In this document: one piece after another, positions 58,866 through 64,000 of the stretch
Numbering within the stretch: position 1 is the first letter of the stretch
Layout: every line of letters starts with the position of its first letter
Assembly: GCF_003697915.1 (NCBI RefSeq)
Contig: NZ_RCVN01000008.1
Span: 62,001 to 126,000 of the forward strand
DNA: 64,000 nt
Reading direction: 5' to 3'
Source of the DNA: Staphylococcus pseudoxylosus
GTDB taxonomy: Bacteria > Bacillota > Bacilli > Staphylococcales > Staphylococcaceae
Program-made: the position numbers and the translations under genes
Notes under the pieces: generated by a model
What the model was told of the DNA's origin: nothing
Database searches by the model: none
Seen by the model: the letters and a program-made list of their open reading frames with translations, nothing else

Positions 58866-59753
58866 ATGTCTGACAAAGTTAGTGAATTTGACTCTGATTA
58901 CTTAAAAGAGAAACGAGCAAAAAGACGTAAAAGACAAAAGCAAATTCAATATTCAGTATTTGGTGTTTTATTATTTATAATTATTTTAATATTGATTTAT
59001 ATGTTTACACCTTTGAGTAAGATTAGTAGTGTAGAGATTAGCGGGAATGATAATATATCTAAGAATCAAATTAATAAAGCTATAAACGTAAAAGACAATT
59101 CGAGAATGTACACTTATAGCACCACGAAAGCTCAAAACAAACTTGAAGAAAGTACACTCATTAAAAATGCAGAAGTAAAAAAACATTTTCCGAATAAGTT
59201 AACTGTGAAAGTGTCAGAAAAGCAAATTGTAGCTCTAACTAAAAAGAAAGATAAATATGTACCTGTTTTAGAAGACGGTACAGAGTTAGAAGATTATGAT
59301 GGTAACGCTACTGATAATGGACCAATTCTTGAAGGATTTGAAAAAGATAAAAAAGAAAAGATTATACAAGCGCTTTCTGAAATGCCTGCAAAGGTGAGAG
59401 GGATGATAGCAGAAATTAAATTTGACCCTCAAGAAAATGCACAAAATCAAATCAAATTATTCACAACAGATGATATTCAAATTCTTGGCAATTTAAATAC
59501 AATTGGTAAAAAAATGAAATACTATCCGCAAATGTCACAATCATTAGAACGTGATGAATCTGGAGAATTAAAAAAAGCGGGATATATTGATTTATCAGTA
59601 GGTGCATCGTTTATTCCATATAGTGGTGGTAGCACTACAAAATCTTCAAGTGACCAAAATGTGGATAAGGGTACAACAGAAGAAGATAAGGCAAAAGACG
59701 AGCTTCAAAGTGCATTAAATAAGATTAATGAGAAAACGGACAAAAATAATTAA
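58866..59753 (+). CDS. divIB: Cell division protein DivIB (FtsQ)
   Basis: A 295-residue bitopic protein: basic cytosolic tail (KEKRAKRRKRQKQ), membrane helix about residues 34-52, POTRA domain starting ISSVEISGNDNISKNQINKA, then the FtsQ/DivIB beta domain, and a charged C-terminal tail. It is a partner of FtsL and DivIC. S. aureus DivIB is about 439 residues, mainly because of a longer cytosolic region; here that part is short. Confidence 0.94.
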   Translation: MSDKVSEFDSDYLKEKRAKRRKRQKQIQYSVFGVLLFIIILILIYMFTPLSKISSVEISGNDNISKNQINKAINVKDNSRMYTYSTTKAQNKLEESTLIKNAEVKKHFPNKLTVKVSEKQIVALTKKKDKYVPVLEDGTELEDYDGNATDNGPILEGFEKDKKEKIIQALSEMPAKVRGMIAEIKFDPQENAQNQIKLFTTDDIQILGNLNTIGKKMKYYPQMSQSLERDESGELKKAGYIDLSVGASFIPYSGGSTTKSSSDQNVDKGTTEEDKAKDELQSALNKINEKTDKNN

Positions 59754-59834
59754 AAAATTTCGACAAATACTTATCTTTATAGTTCACAAGCATCAAAACC
59801 TATTGTAAACTATTAATAGTGTGAATTTGAATAA

Positions 59835-61286
<1,452 letters not shown>

Positions 61287-61315
61287 TTGGCCATTAAAAC
61301 TAGGAGGAAATATAA

Positions 61316-62491
61316 ATGTTAGAATTTGAACAAGGATTTAATCATTTAGCGACGTTAAAAGTCATCGGTGTAGGGGGCGGCGGTAATAACGCTGTAAACC
61401 GTATGATTGACCATGGTATGAATAATGTTGAATTTATTTCAATTAATACGGATGGACAAGCTTTAAATTTATCAAAAGCTGAGTCTAAAATCCAAATTGG
61501 TGAAAAATTAACACGTGGTTTAGGTGCTGGTGCAAACCCTGAAATTGGTAAAAAAGCTGCTGAAGAGTCACGTGAACAAATTGAAGATGCTATCCAAGGC
61601 GCAGATATGGTATTCGTAACTGCTGGTATGGGTGGCGGTACTGGTACAGGTGCTGCTCCAGTTGTAGCAAAAATTGCTAAAGAAATGGGCGCATTAACAG
61701 TAGGCGTTGTAACACGTCCGTTTGGTTTTGAAGGTCGTAAACGTCAAACACAAGCTGCAGCAGGTGTTGAAGCAATGAAAGCTGCTGTTGATACATTAAT
61801 CGTTATCCCTAATGATCGTTTATTAGACATCGTTGATAAATCAACACCAATGATGGAAGCGTTCAAAGAAGCAGATAACGTATTACGTCAAGGTGTTCAA
61901 GGTATCTCTGACTTAATCGCTGTATCTGGTGAAGTTAACTTAGACTTTGCAGACGTTAAAACAATTATGTCTAACCAAGGTTCAGCTTTAATGGGTATTG
62001 GTGTTTCTTCAGGTGAAAATCGTGCAGTAGAAGCTGCTAAAAAAGCAATTTCTTCACCATTATTAGAAACTTCTATTGTAGGTGCGCAAGGTGTACTTAT
62101 GAATATTACAGGTGGAGAATCATTATCACTTTTCGAAGCGCAAGAAGCAGCTGATATCGTGCAAGATGCAGCAGACGAAGATGTGAATATGATTTTTGGT
62201 ACAGTAATTAACCCAGAATTACAAGATGAAATCGTTGTAACAGTTATTGCAACTGGTTTTGAAGACAAACCTTCATCACAAGGTCGTAAAGCTTCGAACA
62301 CAGGTTTTGGTAATAGTGCAACAAGCGGAAGTACTACTAAAGAAGACACAATTTCTTCAAGTTCAGTAGGTGCTTCACAAGCATCATCAGATAGTGCGAG
62401 TGAAAGTAGAGCCCACACAACTAACGAAGATGATATTCCAAGTTTCATCAGAAATAGAGAAGAAAGACGTTCAAGAAGAACTAGACGTTAG
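61316..62491 (+). CDS. ftsZ: Cell division GTPase FtsZ
   Basis: A 391-residue tubulin homologue that forms the Z ring. GTP motif [11 protein letters not shown] is around residue 105; also [14 protein letters not shown] at the N-terminus. A Ser/Thr-rich linker (about 320-370) leads to the conserved C-terminal peptide [10 protein letters not shown], which binds FtsA, and a basic end RRSRRTRR. Start after AGGAGG, 29 bases after ftsA. Confidence 0.98.
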   Translation: MLEFEQGFNHLATLKVIGVGGGGNNAVNRMIDHGMNNVEFISINTDGQALNLSKAESKIQIGEKLTRGLGAGANPEIGKKAAEESREQIEDAIQGADMVFVTAGMGGGTGTGAAPVVAKIAKEMGALTVGVVTRPFGFEGRKRQTQAAAGVEAMKAAVDTLIVIPNDRLLDIVDKSTPMMEAFKEADNVLRQGVQGISDLIAVSGEVNLDFADVKTIMSNQGSALMGIGVSSGENRAVEAAKKAISSPLLETSIVGAQGVLMNITGGESLSLFEAQEAADIVQDAADEDVNMIFGTVINPELQDEIVVTVIATGFEDKPSSQGRKASNTGFGNSATSGSTTKEDTISSSSVGASQASSDSASESRAHTTNEDDIPSFIRNREERRSRRTRR

Positions 62492-62529
62492 TCGCAACAA
62501 TTTTTGTAGACTAAATTAAATAATAAAGT

Positions 62530-62560
62530 GTCATCAGGTCAGTAGATCTGATGACTTTTT
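62530..62560 (+). terminator. Terminator after ftsZ
   Basis: GTCATCAGGTC pairs with GATCTGATGAC (one wobble), then T5. It marks the end of the dcw transcript. Confidence 0.88.
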
Positions 62561-62616
62561 TAAATTTAAGTAATAATAAAATGTTGCTTTTATATATCCT
62601 ATGGAGGTTTGTGGTC

Positions 62617-63405
62617 ATGCAAGAAAAATTTATTAAAAAGCATCATATATTAGACTATGAGGACAATTATTTAAAAAAAGTAAAATTGGGTATAACAACA
62701 AGAGAAGATGGTTTGAGTCCTTTCCCTCGAAACGCCTTTAATATGGCAAGATATATTGATGATAATCAACAGAGTATCACTCAACATCAAGAAATGCTCG
62801 CTGCTGCAATTGATTTTCCTAGAGAGCAATGGGTTTTTCCGATTCAAACTCATGAAAATCATGTTGTAGAAGTAACTGAACAAGATAGAGGTACTAATAT
62901 TGATTCACTGACAGAACGCTTGCATGGTGTAGATGGTTTGTACACATATGATGAAAATATTCTGCTTACAATGTGTTATGCTGACTGTGTACCTATTTAC
63001 TTTTATAGCGAAAAGCATCATTTTATAGGTCTTGCACATGCTGGTTGGAGAGGGACTGTTGGTCAAATCGTCATCGAAATGGTGTCACATATAGATTTTG
63101 AGTTATGTGATTTAAATGTTGTCATTGGGCCAGCAACGTCTACTTCTTATGAAATTAACGATGATATAAAGTCTAAATTTGAAGAATTACCGATAGATAT
63201 TAATCAATATATAAAAACTAGAGGTGCAGATAGACATGGTATTGATTTAAAACTTGCAAATGCATTATTGCTGGAAAAAGCAGGTGTTCCTAAAGATAAT
63301 ATTTATATAACAGACTATGCGACATCTGAAGATTTATCATTATTCTTTTCTTACAGAGTAGAAAAAGGAGATACGGGTCGAATGTTAGCATTTATTGGTC
63401 AATAA
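62617..63405 (+). CDS. pgeF: Peptidoglycan editing factor PgeF (YlmD, laccase-domain protein)
   Basis: A 262-residue multicopper-laccase-domain protein. Zinc/copper-site residues: [10 protein letters not shown] (His), [11 protein letters not shown] (Cys) and [12 protein letters not shown] (His). PgeF removes L-Ser-containing UDP-MurNAc errors in other bacteria; purine nucleosidase activity is also reported for the family. The ATG at 62617 follows ATGGAGG; an open extension upstream is not used. Confidence 0.93.
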   Translation: MQEKFIKKHHILDYEDNYLKKVKLGITTREDGLSPFPRNAFNMARYIDDNQQSITQHQEMLAAAIDFPREQWVFPIQTHENHVVEVTEQDRGTNIDSLTERLHGVDGLYTYDENILLTMCYADCVPIYFYSEKHHFIGLAHAGWRGTVGQIVIEMVSHIDFELCDLNVVIGPATSTSYEINDDIKSKFEELPIDINQYIKTRGADRHGIDLKLANALLLEKAGVPKDNIYITDYATSEDLSLFFSYRVEKGDTGRMLAFIGQ

Positions 63406-63422
63406 CGAAGAGGTGGATAGAA

Positions 63423-64000
63423 TTGGACGTACAATATAATTTAAAATGTATAAGTGAACAAATACAAACACATTGCGAAAAGGGTAATATTTCAACAATG
63501 CCAAACGTGATTGCAGTGACAAAGTATGTTACAATAGACCGAGCTAATGATGCATATAATGCAGGAATTAGACATTTCGGTGAGAATCGTTTGGAAGGGT
63601 TTCAGCAAAAGAAAGCAGCCCTACCCAAGGACGCCGTAATGCATTTTATAGGTTCTTTACAAACTAGAAAAGTTAAAGAAATTATCAATGAAGTTGATTA
63701 TTTCCACGCATTAGATCGTTTGAAATTAGCAAAAGAAATTGATAAAAGAGCTGAACATAAAATTAAATGTTTTGTACAAGTGAATGTATCTGGTGAATCA
63801 TCTAAACAAGGTGTTTCATTATCAGAGGTTAACACTTTTATCGAAGCGTTAAAGCAATATGAAAATATAGAAATCGTTGGTCTTATGACGATGGCTCCTT
63901 TAACTGAAGATGAGCCATATATAAAAAGCTTGTTTCAATTATTAAAAACAAAAAGAGATGAAATTAAAGCGCTCAATTTAAATTATGCACCTTGTACTGA
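63423..64000 (+). CDS. PLP-binding protein YggS/YlmE (cut by window end)
   Basis: The first 192 codons of a YggS/PROSC protein. The PLP-binding lysine is in NVIAVTKYV, followed by FGENRLEGFQQKK and HFIGSLQTRK, all typical. It helps keep pyridoxal phosphate balanced. The start is TTG (LDVQYNLK) after GAGGTGG, 18 bases after pgeF. The frame stays open to the last base. Confidence 0.95.
   Translation, partial: MDVQYNLKCISEQIQTHCEKGNISTMPNVIAVTKYVTIDRANDAYNAGIRHFGENRLEGFQQKKAALPKDAVMHFIGSLQTRKVKEIINEVDYFHALDRLKLAKEIDKRAEHKIKCFVQVNVSGESSKQGVSLSEVNTFIEALKQYENIEIVGLMTMAPLTEDEPYIKSLFQLLKTKRDEIKALNLNYAPCT

Noticed and set aside
61897..62448. A 183-codon minus-strand frame inside ftsZ
   Set aside because: It lies wholly inside a conserved gene, has low-complexity Ser/Ala composition and no ribosome site.

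Overview
The window is low-GC Gram-positive chromosome. Gene content and order (typA, ylaL/ylaI, ylaN, ftsW, pycA, ctaA/ctaB/ctaM, ylbF, ylbG, rsmD, coaD, tmcAL, yceD-rpmF, pheST, rnhC, zapA, cvpA, polX, mutS2, trxA, uvrC, sdhCAB, murI, rdgB, then PSM-beta genes, bshC and the mraZ-ftsZ division cluster) and the protein sequences point clearly to Staphylococcus. It is unlikely to be S. aureus: no isd haem-uptake genes lie between rpmF and the trmH-like gene, the S. aureus immune-evasion genes are missing from the segment before the PSM-beta genes, and there are five PSM-beta genes instead of two. A coagulase-negative species is the best reading; I cannot name it from this window.

Layout. 1-41,196 is mostly core genome: translation and ribosome factors, central metabolism (pyruvate carboxylase, succinate dehydrogenase), haem A and cytochrome oxidase assembly, DNA repair (PolX, MutS2, UvrC, RNase HIII), cell shape and division (FtsW, ZapA) and glutamate racemase. 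Inserted here is a UvrA2-like ABC ATPase gene (11,425-13,682) broken by three single-base frameshifts. 41,197-48,850 is an accessory island next to a tRNA-Arg(TCT) gene. It holds a decayed tyrosine-recombinase gene, a two-gene lipoprotein/Ltp (superinfection-exclusion-like) unit, a type I toxin-antitoxin-like locus with a holin-like peptide, a GlsB/YeaQ membrane protein, a TarS-like glycosyltransferase with unusual C-terminal repeats, and an array of five PSM-beta peptide genes, four of which form a 365-bp tandem duplication. 48,935-64,000 returns to core genome: YjjG-type HAD phosphatase, GNAT protein, bacillithiol synthase BshC, then mraZ-rsmH-ftsL-pbpA-mraY-murD-divIB-ftsA-ftsZ, pgeF and the start of yggS.

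Regulatory and structural elements visible in the sequence include a T-box leader for pheST, several good sigma-A promoters, a 10-bp-periodic GTGG repeat at the mraZ promoter, a cre-like site and a perfect palindrome before sdhC, paired GTGTCACAAA motifs between ctaA and ctaB, many intrinsic terminators, two nested hairpins sharing an identical 32-base core, and two diverged copies of a roughly 110-base repeat that carries a terminator.

The most interesting material is the tRNA-Arg island: a probable phage-defence protein beside a dead integrase, an antisense-type toxin locus, and a recently amplified peptide-toxin array, all in the position that carries virulence genes in S. aureus. No CRISPR array, rRNA operon or intact insertion sequence was seen. 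All family assignments come from reading the sequence and remembered families; no database search was run.
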